This document shows positions 63,884 to 64,000 of a stretch of 64,000 nucleotides of DNA, one piece after another. This stretch comes from Cardiocondyla obscurior (Eukaryota; Arthropoda; Insecta; Hymenoptera; Formicidae), in assembly GCF_019399895.1 (NCBI RefSeq), contig NC_091866.1, forward strand, positions 10,285,308 through 10,349,307, given 5' to 3'. Made by a program: the position numbers and the translations under genes. The notes under the pieces were generated by a model. That model did not search any database. It was given only the letters and a program-made list of their open reading frames with translations, and was not told where the DNA came from. How positions within the stretch are numbered: the first letter of the stretch is position 1; the number at the start of each line of letters is the position of its first letter.

Positions 63884-64000
63884 CTAAGAGTTGCTCCGCC
63901 GATGCAGGATGCCCGTCCCGGGCCTGCTCCTCCTCTCAGATGGGACGTGACGAGCCATCCTTCCGCGCACAGGAAACTCGCGAACACCCCGACCGTGAAT
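63884..64000 (-). CDS. Candidate exon cut by the right edge, signal-peptide-like
   Basis: The donor CTCTTAG|GTGAAT (GT at 63883-63882) closes at least 117 nt that are open in only one minus-strand frame up to the splice site; another frame ends in TAG exactly at the junction and the third has an early TGA. The open frame reads FTVGVFASFLCAEGWLV, then a glycine-rich stretch and S-C-I-G-G-A-T-L, leaving two bases (AG). The hydrophobic run looks like the core of a signal peptide or a membrane segment; a start codon would lie beyond 64000. The sequence is GC-rich, in contrast to the AT-rich intron beside it. The plus strand is also open here (S-C-S-A-D-A-G-C-P-S-R), so the strand rests on the micro-exon next to it. 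No family recognised. Confidence 0.4.
   Translation of the reverse strand: MHGRGVREFPVRGRMARHVPSERRSRPGTGILHRRSNS

Noticed and set aside
1..64000. CRISPR arrays, bacterial operons, rRNA, known insect microRNAs, transposase or reverse transcriptase genes, viral genes
   Set aside because: I looked for their characteristic repeats or motifs by eye and found none I could support.

Overview
The window looks like nuclear DNA of an insect, most likely a hymenopteran such as an ant. The evidence is short coding exons separated by introns of up to about 12.7 kb, consensus GT/AG splice sites, very abundant CpG, many CT/AG microsatellites and homopolymer tracts, alternating GC-rich and AT-rich patches, and no sign of operons or compact gene packing. 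The order-level call is an inference from style; no species marker is present.

Left part (52-25201, minus strand): one gene can be read with confidence, the 5' part of a SMYD4-type protein (TPR + SET + MYND lysine methyltransferase family). Five coding exons fit together with consistent splice phases and give 322 residues before the gene runs off the left edge: 25201-24841, 23963-23819, 11144-11023, 950-734 and 173-52. The order is an N-terminal region, TPR helices, a linker, the start of the SET domain and the complete MYND zinc finger. Most of the SET domain, the post-SET cysteines and the C-terminal region lie outside the window. Introns 2 and 3 are 12.7 and 10.1 kb and hold no coding sequence I can recognise.

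Middle (25.2-63.6 kb): a stretch of about 38 kb without a recognisable protein. It holds microsatellites, homopolymers, G-quadruplex motifs, one micro-exon candidate at 31942-31985 and a CpG-rich, promoter-like block at 36.4-37.1 kb that carries ETS, E-box and CRE-like sites but has no identifiable gene.

Right edge (63.6-64 kb, minus strand): a candidate exon (63884-64000, cut by the window) with a hydrophobic, signal-peptide-like open frame, then a 40-nt micro-exon (63730-63769). This micro-exon and its intron flanks are duplicated, in the same orientation, about 32 kb away as a 44-nt micro-exon (31942-31985). Both copies keep intact acceptors and perfect donors. The copies differ by 4 nt, so one alone shifts the reading frame but both together (84 nt) keep it. 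This duplicated micro-exon cassette is the most unusual thing in the window. It may belong to an unidentified secreted or membrane protein gene, or supply alternative leader exons to a gene downstream on the same strand, SMYD4 itself being one possibility.
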